Part shown: one piece after another, positions 40,906-52,718 of the stretch | Numbering within the stretch: the stretch's first letter is position 1 | Layout: each line of letters starts with the position of its first letter | Origin: Paraniabella defluvii | Lineage (GTDB): Bacteria; Bacteroidota; Bacteroidia; Chitinophagales; Chitinophagaceae | NCBI GenBank assembly: GCA_019316985.1 | Contig: CP079215.1 | Span: 1,302,001 to 1,366,000, forward strand | Direction: 5' to 3' | DNA: 64,000 bases | Made by a program: the position numbers and the translations under genes | Notes under the pieces: model-generated | Told to the model about the DNA's origin: nothing | What the model saw: only the letters and a program-made list of their open reading frames with translations | Database searches by the model: none

Positions 40906-43579
40906 TTACTCCAGCACCGGGCTCAGCCATCTTTCTGCATCTTCTATGCTCATCCCTTTTCTTTTGGCATAGTCTTCCAGCTGATCCCTGCCTATTTTAC
41001 CTAAACCGAAATAATGGCTTTTAGGGTGAGCAAAATACCATCCGCATACCGAAGCAGGAGGATCCATTGCCAGGCTTTCGGTTAAGGTAATGCCTATATT
41101 CTCGGTTACTTTCAACAGGTCAAACAGCTTATATTTTTCTGTATGATCAGGGCAGGCAGGATATCCCGGCGCAGGTCTTATACCCTCATATTCCTCCCAT
41201 ATCAGGTCTTTATTGGTCAGGTTCTCATCTTTTGCGTAGCCCCAATATTCTTTTCTTGATTTCTCATGGAGGCATTCTGCAAAAGCTTCTACAAACCGAT
41301 CCGCTAATACCTGCACCATGATCTTGTTATAATCGTCAAACTCAGCCGCAAAACGGTCGATATGTTGTTTGGCTCCATGAATCGTTACGGCAAAAGCGCC
41401 CATATAATCCTGCCCTTTATCCTTTGGCATTACAAAATCGGCTAACGAGAAGTTGAAATGCCCCGCTGCTTTTTTCGATTGCTGACGCAGTGCTTCCAGC
41501 TTTACTTCAGCCCCGTTCGCTTCAATGGTAATCGTATCTGCATTATTACTGGTGGCGGGCCAGAAACCAATAACGCCGTCTGCTGTAAACCATTTCTCAT
41601 TTACAATACGTTCTACCATCTTCTGTGCTTCTCCCAAAAGCTTGGTGGCTTCCGCTCCAAACTTTTCATCGCTTAATACCTGCGGATACCTGCCCGGCAT
41701 TTCCCAGGCAATAAAAAACGGGCTCCAATCGAGATATTTTGCTATTTCCGCCAGATCAAAGTTTTTAAACACCTTAACACCATCTATGGCCGGCCGGGTA
41801 GGCGCATAGCTATCCCAGTCTAATTGCTCTTTAGCTGCAACTGCATCTTTATAAGCAATCAGGTCTTTTTGTTTTTATTGGCAAATTGCTGACGCAGCCC
41901 TTCGTACTCTTCGCTGGTTTTATTCAGGAGCTCCTGCTTGTCTTTTCCCAGCAAAGTACTCACAGCTGTTACACTTCGCGACGCATCCAGTATATGCATT
42001 ACCCCATTATCATACTGGGGAGCAATCTTCACGGCGGTATGCATACGGGAAGTGGTAGCGCCGCCAATCAGCAGCGGCTGTTTCATATTACGACGCTTCA
42101 TTTCGTGGGCTACGTGTACCATCTCATCCAGCGACGGGGTGATCAGGCCACTTAAGCCGATTATATCTGCGCCTTCTCTTTCGGCAGTATCCAGTATTTT
42201 ATCGGCAGGTACCATCACTCCCATATCAATTACATCATAGCCATTACAACCCAATACAACGCCTACGATATTTTTGCCGATATCGTGTACATCTCCTTTA
42301 CCGTTGCCAGCAATACTTTACCGGCGCCGCCAGCCTGCGCAGCCGGGTTGGCCAGCTTTTCTTCTTCAATAAAAGGCGTTAACCAGGCTACCGACTTCTT
42401 CATCACACGCGCGCTTTTTACTACCTGCGGTAAAAACATCTTACCGGCACCAAAAAGATCGCCTACTACATCCATACCTGCCATCAAAGGCCCCTCAATT
42501 ACTTCCAGAGGGCGCGGATATTTCTGCCTGGCCTCCTCCGTATCGGCGTCAATGTATTCAGTAATACCATTTACCAGCGCATGTTTTAAACGCTCTTCAA
42601 CCGTATTATCGCGCCAGGCATCATTCTTCTTTTCTACCTTTCCTTCCGTCTTCACGGTTTCCGCAAACGCAATCAGCTTTTCGGTAGCTTCATTATTTTC
42701 ATTATTGCGATTCAAAATAACATCTTCGCAAAGCTGCCTTAGTTGTGGCTCAATTTCGTCGTATACTACCAGCTGCCCTGCATTCACAATTCCCATGTTC
42801 ATACCAGCTTTAATAGCATAGTACAAGAACACCGAGTGCATGGCTTCACGCACCGGCTCATTACCTCTGAAAGAGAATGACAAGTTACTTACACCGCCAC
42901 TTACTCCGGCCAGGGGCATTAACTGTTTAATACGACGGGTAGCTTCAATAAAATCCACACCGTAGTTATTATGCTCCTCCAGCCCGGTAGCTACAGCAAA
43001 TATGTTGGGATCAAAAATAATATCCTGCCCTTTGTAACCCAGTTGCTCGGTTAGTATCTTATAGGCGCGATGACAAATTTCTACTTTACGATCTTCCGTA
43101 TCTGCCTGGCCCTTTTCATCAAAAGCCATTACAATAACAGCAGCTCCGTAGTTCTGGCAGGTAATTGCCTGCTCAATAAACTTTTGCTCTCCTTCCTTTA
43201 AAGAAATGGAGTTTACAATGCATTTCCCCTGCACACATTTCAAACCGGCTTCAATGATCTCAAACTTAGATGAGTCAATCATCAGAGGTACTTTACAAAT
43301 ATCGGGTTCGCTCTGCAGCAGGTTGATGAAAGTGGTCATGGCCTGCACGCCGTCCAGTAACGCATCGTCCATATTAATATCAATGATCTGAGCGCCATTT
43401 TCTACCTGCTGGCGTGCTACACTCAATGCCTCTTCGTATTTATTCTCACGAATAAGCCGCGCAAACTTTTTAGAACCCGTTACATTGGTTCTTTCACCTA
43501 TATTAATAAAATTCGTTTCAGGACGTACTACTAAAGGTTCCAAACCTGAGAGACGGAGATATGGTTTAATAACTGACAT
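40906..43579 (-). CDS. metH: Methionine synthase, folate/B12/activation half
   Basis: About 890 residues, breaks near 42280 and 41820. Domains in order: pterin-binding ([30 protein letters not shown]); B12 cap ([20 protein letters not shown]); B12-binding, with the [10 protein letters not shown] cobalamin-ligand motif cut by a break, then [20 protein letters not shown]; activation domain ([37 protein letters not shown]). It takes methyl from methyl-THF via cobalamin to homocysteine. The homocysteine-binding part is a separate gene upstream, with a GxxExxY gene between. Confidence 0.95.
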
Positions 43580-43590
43580 TTTTTTATTTT

Positions 43591-43625
43591 ACCACAGAGG
43601 TTACACGGAGCTTATCACAGAGTTA
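43591..43625 (+). repeat. Left inverted repeat flanking GxxExxY gene
   Basis: Thirty-five nt beginning ACCACAGAGG and ending CACAGAGTTA. Matches in inverted orientation the repeat at 44016-44050: identical 10-nt end CACAGAGTTA and near-identical ACCACAG(A/T)G end, with a more diverged middle and two gaps. Confidence 0.7.
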
Positions 43626-43635
43626 AAAGAGATCG

Positions 43636-44015
43636 TTATAATATCAATCTTTTAATTCCATTTTTTAAACTACTGGTATTAAAATTAAGCAGCAGCCCAA
43701 CTTTACACCCAGATAATTTTAAGTATGTTAACACCTGCGCAGTATGTACATCATTTAGTGCTTCTACTGCTTTTATTTCTACAATTATTTTTTTCTCTAT
43801 GAGCAAATCTACCCGGTACCCCACATCCAATTTTACCTGCTCATAAACTAATGGGAGTGGTTTTCTTTTTCTGTGTATAGCCCTGAGGTCATTAACTCGT
43901 AATACAGGCATTCCTTATATGACGATTCCAGTAGTCCGGGACCTAATGCAGAATGCACCTTGAAAGCGCATCTCAATATTTGCTCGGTAATAATATTTAT
44001 CGATTCAAAACTCAT
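43636..44015 (-). CDS. GxxExxY protein
   Basis: About 125 residues, one break near 43870 (A run). Signature GPGLLESSYKECLYYEL gives G-LL-E-SS-Y. Then a PD-(D/E)XK-like core: YRVDLLIEKKIIVEIKAVEAL, with Asp, Glu and Lys as in restriction-like nucleases, and TYLKLSGCKVGLLLNFN. The family is widespread, small and of unknown function. Start MSFESINIITEQIL at 44015. It sits between the two metH genes inside imperfect inverted repeats. Confidence 0.87.
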
Positions 44016-44050
44016 TAACTCTGTGCATCACCCCTTTAACACTGTGGTTA
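44016..44050 (-). repeat. Right inverted repeat flanking GxxExxY gene
   Basis: Reverse complement begins TAACCACAGTG and ends CACAGAGTTA, pairing with 43591-43625. It includes the stop codon of the upstream metH gene (44048-44050) and abuts the GxxExxY start. Confidence 0.7.
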
Positions 44051-45063
44051 TAAAACTTCTTCAACCACTGGTAATACCCTCGGCTGTATCGTTTTTACCG
44101 CTTTTGCAATTTCACGGATATGATCGGGAGTAGTGCCACAGCAGCCCCTACAATATTTACGAAGCCCTGGTTAGCCCAATCGTCAAGAAAAGCTGCCGTT
44201 TGCGTAGGTAGCTCATCATATTCACCCATTGCATTGGGCAGCCCTGCATTGGGATAAGCAGACACATAGCAACCGGCAATTTGTGACAACTCTTCTACGT
44301 GCGCTCTCATTTCCCGGGCGCCCAAAGCACAATTAAGACCAATACTTAATGGATTAGCATGCGCTACCGAAATATAAAACGCCTCCAGGGTTTGTCCACT
44401 CAACGTACGCCCCGAAGCATCTGTTATAGTACCACTGATCATGATTTCTCTTTCAGAACCTGGATGCTCCCTGAAATATTTCTTGGCTGAAAAAATAGCA
44501 GCTTTCGCGTTCAGGGTATCAAAGATCGTTTCTATCAAAAGTATATCGGCGCCAGCTTCAATTAACCCATGAATCTGTTCGGTATAGGCCACTACTACTT
44601 CATCAAAGGTTACAGCGCGGTAACCGGGATTATTTACATCAGGCGAAAGGCTTAATGTTTTATTCAACGGACCAATAGCCCCTGCAACGAATTTTGGCGC
44701 GGTATCGCCTGTTTCTTTCTGATACTCGCTGATAGCATCCTTTGCACATTGCACTGAAGCAACATTCAGCTCATGTGCCAGGAGCTGCATATCATAGTCT
44801 GCCTGCGCAATGGAGGTGCTGCTAAAGGTATTGGTTTCAATAATGTCTGAGCCCGCCCGCAGATACTCTTTATGAATGGCTTTAATTACATCAGGGCGTG
44901 TAATACTCAACAGGTCGTTATTACCTTTTACATCTGTATGCCAGTCTTTAAAGCGGTTGCCTCTGTAATCTTCTTCCGTTAGCTTGTATCGTTGTATCAT
45001 AGTACCCATCGCACCATCCAGCACCAATATGCGTTCGCTTAATAAGTTTCTTATTGCACTCAT
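44048..45063 (-). CDS. metH: Methionine synthase, homocysteine-binding half
   Basis: About 340 residues. Homocysteine S-methyltransferase barrel: [36 protein letters not shown]. Zinc cysteines are in [13 protein letters not shown] and, after a break near 44140, in [18 protein letters not shown]. The natural end is [14 protein letters not shown]. It supplies the first domain of classical MetH as its own protein, with the remaining domains in the next gene. Start ATG 45063 ([11 protein letters not shown]) is chosen over TTG 45072. Confidence 0.94.
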
Positions 45064-45097
45064 TCGTAACAATTTATTTTTTGCAAATGTTGTTGCT

Positions 45098-45149
45098 GAA
45101 CTAACTGTAAACGTGGAACCCCGGGGAGTGGTTGTACGTTTATTAGTTC
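45098..45149 (-). promoter_or_regulatory. Long hairpin in the metH leader
   Basis: Fourteen base pairs in two 7-bp blocks (GAACTAA/TTAGTTC and TAAACGT/ACGTTTA) with a CTG bulge, capped by a CCCCGGGG-containing loop. It lies 35-86 nt upstream of the metH start and could be a leader attenuator or RNA switch; I do not recognise a known riboswitch class. Confidence 0.5.
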
Positions 45150-45195
45150 ATTTTTTTACGCAGGGTGAACAATAAACAAATCCGCCTGCGGCCTG

Positions 45196-45203
45196 CAAAG
45201 TTA
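45196..45203 (-). promoter_or_regulatory. -7 element (TAACTTTG) for metH genes
   Basis: TAnnTTTG match about 130 nt upstream of the homocysteine-half start, just before the leader hairpin. No exact -33 TTTG. Confidence 0.45.
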
Positions 45204-45292
45204 CATGCAAAAGTTAAAAATTTCGCCCGTGTGTAAATTAATAGACTAAAACACTAAAAAGGGCTGGGCTGACAGTATAAAACACTAAAAAC

Positions 45293-45324
45293 TAATAGCC
45301 AGGTGTATCAACACTTGGCTATTA
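45293..45324 (-). terminator. Rho-independent terminator after the beta-barrel gene
   Basis: Fourteen-pair stem TAATAGCCA.GTGT with ACAC.TGGCTATTA around ATCA, then GTTTTTAG on the minus strand, 20 nt past the stop codon. Confidence 0.8.
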
Positions 45325-45344
45325 CGCTAAAAGCAAAAGATCAT

Positions 45345-48296
45345 TTAGTTGCGACCACCGCGCATACCACCGCCCCCGCCGCCGAAACCTCCGCCACCGC
45401 CCTGGCCTCGTCTTTCAAAATTGCGTCGTTCTCCGCCACCGCCGCCTTCACCACTTTCCCTGCGACCGCCTCCCCGCCTCTTCTGCCGCCACCAAATTTC
45501 CGTGGATAATAGGAAAGGGTTACCATAAAGAACTGCTGCAAACCATTAGATATCGTAGTACTTAAATTAGTTAAACCTGCAGTTGTTGAAATGTTCTGAT
45601 TCTTTTTAAGTATATCCATTGCTGACAGCTTTACCTCGGCCTGTTTGGTCTTCAGGAATCGATAACTAGCAAAAGCATTCCATAAGGTTGACGATTGATT
45701 TGTGGTGGTGTTGGTTACATAGTTAATAGTACTACTGATTGTTAAATCCCGAACAGGAGAAATATTCAAATTACCCTGGGTGATATAGTTAATAGTATTT
45801 AATGACTGAAGATTTCGGCTACTTTGCCTGCTGCTATTAGTATTAATTGATTGTGACGCCTGTATATTTCCAATGTCGCCCAGTGTATAGAAAACACCCA
45901 GGTTATGCGTCAGGCCATTAGCCCTGGCAATATTATATAAGCCATCTACATAATTAGGGAAGTGGTGTTAGAATAATTTAATGAATAATTGAACTGCAAC
46001 ACCTTGTTGTCTTTCAGTTTAAAAGATGCCCGTCCTGTAAAGCCTGCGCTGTAATTGCGTCTGCCATCCATGTTAATCAAATAAACAGTTCTTCTACCAT
46101 TTTGCCTGTTATAAAAACTACTATCAACAATACCGTCATTCACGTCACTGGCAGCGCCATTTACCTCAAAACTTAAGTCTGCTTTTCTTGTCGGCTGCTC
46201 CCGGCGATAATTAAAACTAAAATTTACGCCATTATTAACAGAAGGTCTCAGATTCGTATTGCCGAGATTAATATTATATACACTGGTACTGGTATCAATA
46301 ATGGGCCTCAGTTGATCAACGGATGGGATCGCAGGTGTAGAATTTCCGGATAAATTTGCCTCTATTGTATACTTATTAAATCGCTGGTAGTTATAACCAA
46401 CCGATGCCGACGGTGTAAAGAAGCTGAACGACCGGTCGATGTTACGATAATCAAAACTGGATTCATTTTTTTCCGTAAGGAACTGCCCCTGTATGTTTGC
46501 TGAAACATTAATATACCGGTTAAAACGGTCTGATAAACGGCGGGTGAAGTTTTTCGATAATCTCAATGACGGACGGTCTTCAATACGTGTAACACGGTTA
46601 TCATTGGTTAAAGAATCATTGCCAATATACCGGCCGGTCAGTGAATCATAGTCGCTAACAAAGGAGTTGACATCTGATCTTGAAAACGACACGTTATTGT
46701 TTAAAACCATGTTGATATTCCACAGGCTAAAGTTTCCGAATAGCAGTCGTTTTAAAGCATTGTAGTTCATGCCCAGGTTATTGTTAAAGCTGGACGATTC
46801 ACTATTATTACGCCTGTTGAAATACCTGTTATCGTTGCTGTTTTCATAGGAAATAAAATCTGTGATGTTATTGCTTTCATTTTCGGCATTATTATATCCC
46901 AGGCTATAATTAATGCCAAAACTTTTCAGGTTCCGGTCGTCATCGTCTTTGTTTCTAAAAGATGTAGAGAAATTAATGCCGTTATTCGAACCCAGAGACG
47001 AAGACCTGTTGGAGCTTTCACTTACCTGGGTACCGTCTTCTACTGCTTTATTAGAAGTGCTGGCCGAGGTTCTTTCACTTGTAGACGAATTGAAGCTAAG
47101 ATTAACAGAAAAGTCTTTATCCTGGTCTCTTTTATTATAACTTATGCCTGCGTTATGATTATCGGTTTCGGAAGTGCTTTCCTGCTTTGAGTTTTGGAGA
47201 AAAACTATATCAGTGGCACTGTTTCTTGAATCCGTAGTTGATGTAGTAAAGTTCCGGGTATTACGGAAATCGTAATTAGCTCTCAGCTGGTTATTAAACC
47301 GGCTATTATTTGTTTGTGAAAAATCATACTGAACCTCCTCCTAAAAATAATACGCGGTTAATACCATTGCTGCCAAAGTTCGCTACATACCTGTTGTTCG
47401 GATTGTAATTTCGGTACGTACTCTGCTGAAACATCTCGCGTAAACCGGCAGTTTTATTAATATTATTGGTACTGGCGGCGATGCCTCCCTGATCCGTTTA
47501 TTGTAGGCAAGACCCGAAGCATCTGCTTCGTATCGGCCATCAGTACCAATGCCGGCGCCGGCTTTACCAAAGTAACCGAACTTTTTATCCTCGCGTAACT
47601 TGATATTCATAGTCAGCATGGAGTCGGCAGGATTGTCATCAATGTTATCCTTGGTATAGTCTGTTTCTTTATACACCTGTATTTTTTCGATAGCGTTCTT
47701 CGGCAGGTTTTGCGTGGCCATTGCCGGATCTCCAAAGAAAGGCTTGCCATCTACATACACATTATTCACTTTTCGCCCGTTTACGGTAATGGTTCCATCG
47801 CCCCACATGGTAATACCGGGCACTCTCCTCAGCATGTCTTCCACTACAGCATTAGAGTCGAGCTTAAAAGCAGCAGGGTTGATTTCCAATGTATCGCCGT
47901 TCATGGTTATCGGCACCACGGCTTTAACCACCACTTCATCCATGGTACCCTGGCTCTTGGCCAGTAATACATTTTAAAATTAAAGCTCCGGTTAGCGGTA
48001 TCTAAAGTTATGGTTTTAGAAAAGGGATTGTAGCCCGTAAACGAGAAATTAATATTAACAGGTGTAAAGAAAGGTATATCGTTAAAGGTAAACGCCCCAT
48101 CCTCACCTGTTATATGATAATTTACCAGCGATGAATCTGATTTTTTATATAAGGTTATGGTAACAGATTGCAGCGCATAGTCGTCAGCTGAATCCTTTAC
48201 GATACCTGTAATAGTGCCGCTGCGGGTAGTATCTTTCTGAGCTTGTATCAAAAATGGCATAAAGGCTATAAGCAGCGCAGTTAATAGTATCCGCAT
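45345..48296 (-). CDS. Outer-membrane beta-barrel (TonB-receptor-like) with Gly/Arg-rich tail
   Basis: About 980 residues in several frames (breaks near 47930, 47490, 47340, 45950 and 45475). Signal peptide, CarboxypepD_reg domain (TITGIVKDSADDYALQSVTI), a VVVKAVVP switch region, plug (EDMLRRVPGITMWGDGTITV, VYVDGKPFFGDP) and a long barrel of the OMP_b-brl_3 type. The tail, in the corrected frame, is Gly/Arg-rich (ESGEGGGGGERRNFERRG) and ends MRGGRN. Its ATG overlaps the stop of the upstream beta-propeller gene. Confidence 0.85.
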
Positions 48297-49539
48297 TATC
48301 CGATTTTATTTTTAGGTTTTAACTGAATGATAACCGGATTATCGGTACGGGAACCCTTTTCAAAATACTGTTTGATGGCTGGTTTATATTGTGGGTTCTT
48401 AGCCTGGTTATATTCTTTGTTCTGAAACATTGTTGACGAAGAGGCACTGGTATATAAATAATTGCCGTCGCTGTATTGAATACTGCCAGACAAAACGGGT
48501 AAAAAGCATTGCTGCTATCGGCGCTTATTTTGCCGGTTGCATAAAAACGATTGGTTGATTCGTCAAATAGAAAGTTACGGTCTCTGGGGCTGCGATTGTA
48601 ATCTAACGAGAAGAAGAGATATTGCTGCAGTTGGTAAACACCATAGATCTTCCATACAAAACTTCCGTTCTGTTCCCGGTATAGGTCAAAATCGTTCTTG
48701 GAGCGGAACGGATGATCAAAAAAGCTTTTGATAAAGAGTTCTCAAACGGCAGTATTAATTTATACAGGAGAGCAGTGCTGTCTTTTGTTAACTTGTAGAT
48801 GCCATAATTATACGGACGTGTAAACAACAAAATACCCGGGTCATTGGTGGGAAAAAAAGAAATTTGTTCGGGCTTAAAGTAATAAGCATCATTCCTTTTA
48901 TTATAACTAAAATACTGGTTTATCGTTTTTTCTCCATCATAAATCTTTAATTCATATTCTGCTTGGTCGGTAAATTTACGGTTGGCAAATATGTAGCTGT
49001 ACGCCCAGTTATTACCATTAAAAATAGTGGGGTCTACAAGTGAAAGGCTGAACCCTTTTAGCCGGTGAATTTTTTCCTTGTGAATATCATCCAGATCGTA
49101 ATAGGCAGACCAGGTAAATCTTGCAAAAGATTTATTGGTGGGATCTTCCATCATCTTTTCCACTTCGGCAGGCGAAAAATTGTAATTCTTATTACTTCCT
49201 GATATAAAAATAGCATTCCGTACCTTGTCTAACTGAATAGACTTGATTGTACAGTTAGGAGGGCGGTACTTTTTGATGAACTTTCCTTCTTGTCAAAAAA
49301 GTAGATAAAATTGGTATCTGCATCCCAAATAATAAAATATTTGTCGGAAACCAATAACTGCCTTATTCGACCAAAAATGCTTTTTTGGTTGTTTCGAGGG
49401 GTATATATTCTATTTCTTCAAATACTTTGGACACAGCAGCACCTGAAGCAAAAGTCGGTTGAAAGTACAGTTCTTTCCCGTTTTGGCCTACAGAGGCATA
49501 ATATGCCATAAAGCAAAAAATCGTCATCCATTTTCTCAT
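48296..49539 (-). CDS. 6-bladed beta-propeller protein
   Basis: About 410 residues, breaks near 49370, 49290, 48730 and 48500. Signal MTIFCFMAYYASVGQ, then the family opening EEIEYIPLETTKK. Repeated blades each carry a YYDLDD, KIYDGEK or YREQNGSFVWKIYG type strand, and it ends SASSSTMFQNKEYNQAK through KPKNKIG. 6-bladed beta-propeller proteins of Bacteroidota are surface or periplasmic and uncharacterised. Stop and the next ATG overlap in TAATG, so it is coupled to the beta-barrel gene. Confidence 0.78.
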
Positions 49540-49634
49540 AACACCTTTGACGTTGGAAAAATCATTTTCCTGCAATTTTTATTTGAAAAACCGATATTAA
49601 TTATCAGTTTGACTATTAAATGGCCAAAAGGTTT

Positions 49635-49670
49635 AAAAAAAAAAAAGGCCCGCTGTAAAAACAGCGCGCC
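49635..49670 (-). terminator. Strong rho-independent terminator of TonB receptor gene
   Basis: GC-rich 10-bp stem (one mismatch) GGCGCGCTGT/ACAGCGGGCC followed by T12 on the minus strand, 65 nt past the receptor stop. Confidence 0.85.
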
Positions 49671-49734
49671 TATAATCGATTGCCAAAATAAAAATATATG
49701 AAAAACCTTAATAGGTTATGAATTACCCGATATA

Positions 49735-52349
49735 TTATTTGAAAGCATAGCTAAGGGTTACACCGTAAGTACGGGGATCACCCAAAACACCAGCATAATG
49801 ACCTGCGTTACCACCCGCCGGCAGCAACTGCTCAAAATAATCCTTGTCCAGAATATTACGCCCCATATATAAAGCCGAGAAGCCCTTTGTAGCTCTAAAG
49901 CCCAGTCTTGCATTTACCAATCCGTATCCGGCTACATTTAAATAGGCTGATGGAGACGGGCTGGAAGAAAAGCCAGAACGGGCAAAGAAGTCGGCCCCGA
50001 TAAAGAAACGGTTGGCTCGGCCGAATAAAGACGATGGCGTTGAATACTCTCCGCCCAAAGAACCGGCCCATTTTGAAATACCAGGCAATGCGCCACCTGA
50101 TATATCTTTGAAGGCAACCTGCACATTTTCTGCATTGGTAGCACCGGTTTCTTCCAGGGGCAGCGGAGCGTTGGTGAATTTAATATAAGTACCTTCCGAG
50201 TAAGCCAGCGCTCCATAAAAATTAAAGTGATGGTTCAGCCGGTAAGAGGCATCCGCTTCCACACCCCTTACACGCACTTTGTCGGCATTCGCAATATAAC
50301 CCCTGTTTACGCCCAGTTCGGCTGACTGTACGTTTGTCTGATAATCTTTGATATCGGAATTATATGCAGCTATGTTAAATGTAAGGTCTTCTGTGAGGCT
50401 TGTTTTCACACCTACTTCGTAATGCCTGGTATATTCCGGCCTTATCACCGCCAGATCCGTAGCTGGCTGGCCATTAATTGTTGGCAATCCTGCTACGTTT
50501 ACACCCACAGGTTTATAACTGGTAGAGAACGTTGCAAATGCATTCAGCTTTCTCGACGGCCTGTATGCCAGGGTTACCTGGTAGGTTGCATTACGCTCGT
50601 AAGCATTAGCTACATAATACTGGTTGCTATATACACCTGACTTAAATCCTTTTAATGTGTTCCAGTTGGCAGGCGCTCCACCACCTTTAACATAGGTCAG
50701 GCTATCCAAACCTCCGTAGGCCTTACGATCATACACTACTTCCTTTTCGTCGTAGTTTAACCGGATACCGGGTTGAATATGAAAATGCTCAATAAATTCC
50801 CAGTCTACGTTGGCAAATACGGCTGCACTTTTAGAACGTATAGACGAGTTAGTGTTGATGCCATACCCTCGAAAAGACCCGGGGTTTTCCAGAGCGCGCT
50901 GGTAGAGCTTTGAGAAAAACGCCACTGATCGCGGCCCGACTCTTCGGTTCCAGTTACCTTCACCTCCTGTCCCAGGTAAAACACTCCTATTACACCGCTC
51001 AGCTTGTCTGTAATATCGCCGGCATACCGGATCTCCTGGGAAATGTTTTTGTGTTTGGCCGGGTTTTGAGATTTTGCCAAAGCCTGCAGTCCCGTAAAAT
51101 CCCTGTCGTTAGACGGATCCCAGTTCCAATAGCGCCATGCAGTAGTGGCGGTAAGTGTACCTGGTCCGATCTTGCTATCGATATTAACAGACGCACCACC
51201 GATTTCATTACCCGAATTCCATGGAGTATCATGATCGATCACACGCATGAAAGCATCAACCTGGCCTGCCTTATTAATATTTGGTAATGTATAATTCAGA
51301 TCAGAAATAATGGCATTAAATTGCCTGTAGGCAGGTCGTTTTGTAGTAACAACACCTGCAACTATCTGGGCGTAGCCGTCCGGCCTTTGCTTATTATACT
51401 CTCCTGCCAACGTAACAGATGTATTGTCGGATACATTATACAGGAACTGTGTACGCAATCCCAGGTTGTTGATGTCGTTGGTATATTTATCTGTTACAAT
51501 GTTATGTACCGTTCCGTCTCTTTGTGTTCCGGAGAAAGAGACGCGGGCTGCCAATCTTTTGGTCAACGGACCTGTTACAGAAGCTTTGGCCTGTATAAAT
51601 CCAAAGTTACCATAGCTTACTTCAAGATTACCGCCTGGTACAAAACTAGGCTTGCGGGTTGTGATATTGATAGCACCTGATGTAGTGTTTTTACCGAATA
51701 ATGTCCCTGCGGACCTCTCAATACTTCTATTCTTTCGATGTCTACAAAGTCTAGTGTAGCAACGGCCGGACGTGCATAATACACACCATCTACATAATAG
51801 CCCACCCCGGGATCTAATCCGTCGTTGGTAAGCCCGAAGGGAGAACCCAGGCCGCGTATATTAACGCCCGTGTTCCTCGGATTGAAGTATACATTTGCAG
51901 GGAAGGTACTATTTCCTTAACACGGGTTATATTAAAGGCGCCAGATTCTTCGATCTGTTTGCCTCCTACTACCGACACGTTAATAGGTACATCCTGCAGC
52001 ACCTCGCGGCGGCGCCTGGAAGTAATTACCACCGTATCGGTTTGATATAATACCTGCAACCTTACGATGAGCGAGTCTTCAATATTTCTTACAGTTACAT
52101 TTCGAACAGCATAATTCACAGAGGAGACCGTAATAGTGAACGGAATTTTAGGAACCGGAGATAAATTAAAAATACCTGCACCATCCGTTGTTGTTCCCTG
52201 CGTAGTACCTTTTATTACTACACTGGCGCCAGGTAAAGGATCATTGTTTTCGTTGACTACCTTACCGGCCAGCTGCGCATTCACCAGCGCCGGCAGGAAG
52301 CCTAAAAGAAGTAATGTTAGCTTAAGTTGGCTCGATTTTTTTGATTCAT
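49735..52349 (-). CDS. TonB-dependent receptor
   Basis: About 870 residues, breaks near 52330, 51900, 51700 and 50860. Signal LTLLLLGFLPALVNAQ. A CarboxypepD_reg domain follows (GKVVNENNDPLPGASVVIKG), then a plug (EVLQDVPINVSVVGGKQIEE, NIRGLGSPFG, VDIERIEVLRGPQG) and a 22-strand barrel ending YGVTLSYAFK with terminal aromatic-basic residues. The type imports large substrates across the outer membrane using TonB energy. Directly downstream of the sulfur cluster on the same strand, so a sulfur-containing substrate is a reasonable guess. Confidence 0.9.
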
Positions 52350-52546
52350 TCGTAGATAGTTTATGCCTGCCCGACGCAGGCGGTTTTTGATGGTCTAATG
52401 CCCGCCTGGCAAATGGACAGGGAACGCTCTTTTAAATTTCACTGTTGTTAAAAAATTGCTCACGGGCGTTTCATTGTACTTTGATAAATTTTGGTGATAG
52501 ACCTAATTGCCGGGCGCATCGATTATTTGAGAAATTCTGGCAACAA

Positions 52547-52567
52547 AGTCTATTATTTATATAGACT
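52547..52567 (-). promoter_or_regulatory. Candidate operator 1 of the sulfur/TonB region
   Basis: Palindrome AGTCTAT-N7-ATAGACT in the 340-nt leader of the TonB receptor gene. Shares the pattern GTCYAY-N7-RTRGAC with the second site at 52709-52727. Confidence 0.5.
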
Positions 52568-52686
52568 AATATTATAAAAAAATAGCTGGTATTATACTAA
52601 CAGCAACAGCTGTTTCTCCCTGGAAAGGCGCTACAACAACAACTTTTATAATATTTATGCCTATACATATTTTTTGAATGTGAGTG

Positions 52687-52718
52687 CAAATATAGAGGCA
52701 TTTAATTAGTCCACCAAA
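52687..52718 (-). promoter_or_regulatory. Promoter of the TonB receptor gene
   Basis: TTTG (52718-52715) is separated by 20 nt from TATATTTG (52694-52687), a Bacteroidota-type promoter. Leader of about 340 nt before the start at 52349. Confidence 0.55.

Noticed and set aside
45073..45210. SAM riboswitch upstream of metH
   Set aside because: None of the conserved SAM-I or SAM-II sequence blocks are present; only a simple long hairpin is seen.
45303..45509. Plus-strand open frame rich in Ala and Thr opposite the barrel gene's tail
   Set aside because: It is the complement of the GC-rich Gly/Arg repeat codons of the minus-strand gene; no start signal or family features.
47710..47977. His-rich plus-strand frames opposite the TonB-like gene
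   Set aside because: Shadows of the plug-domain codons; two overlapping frames with no support.
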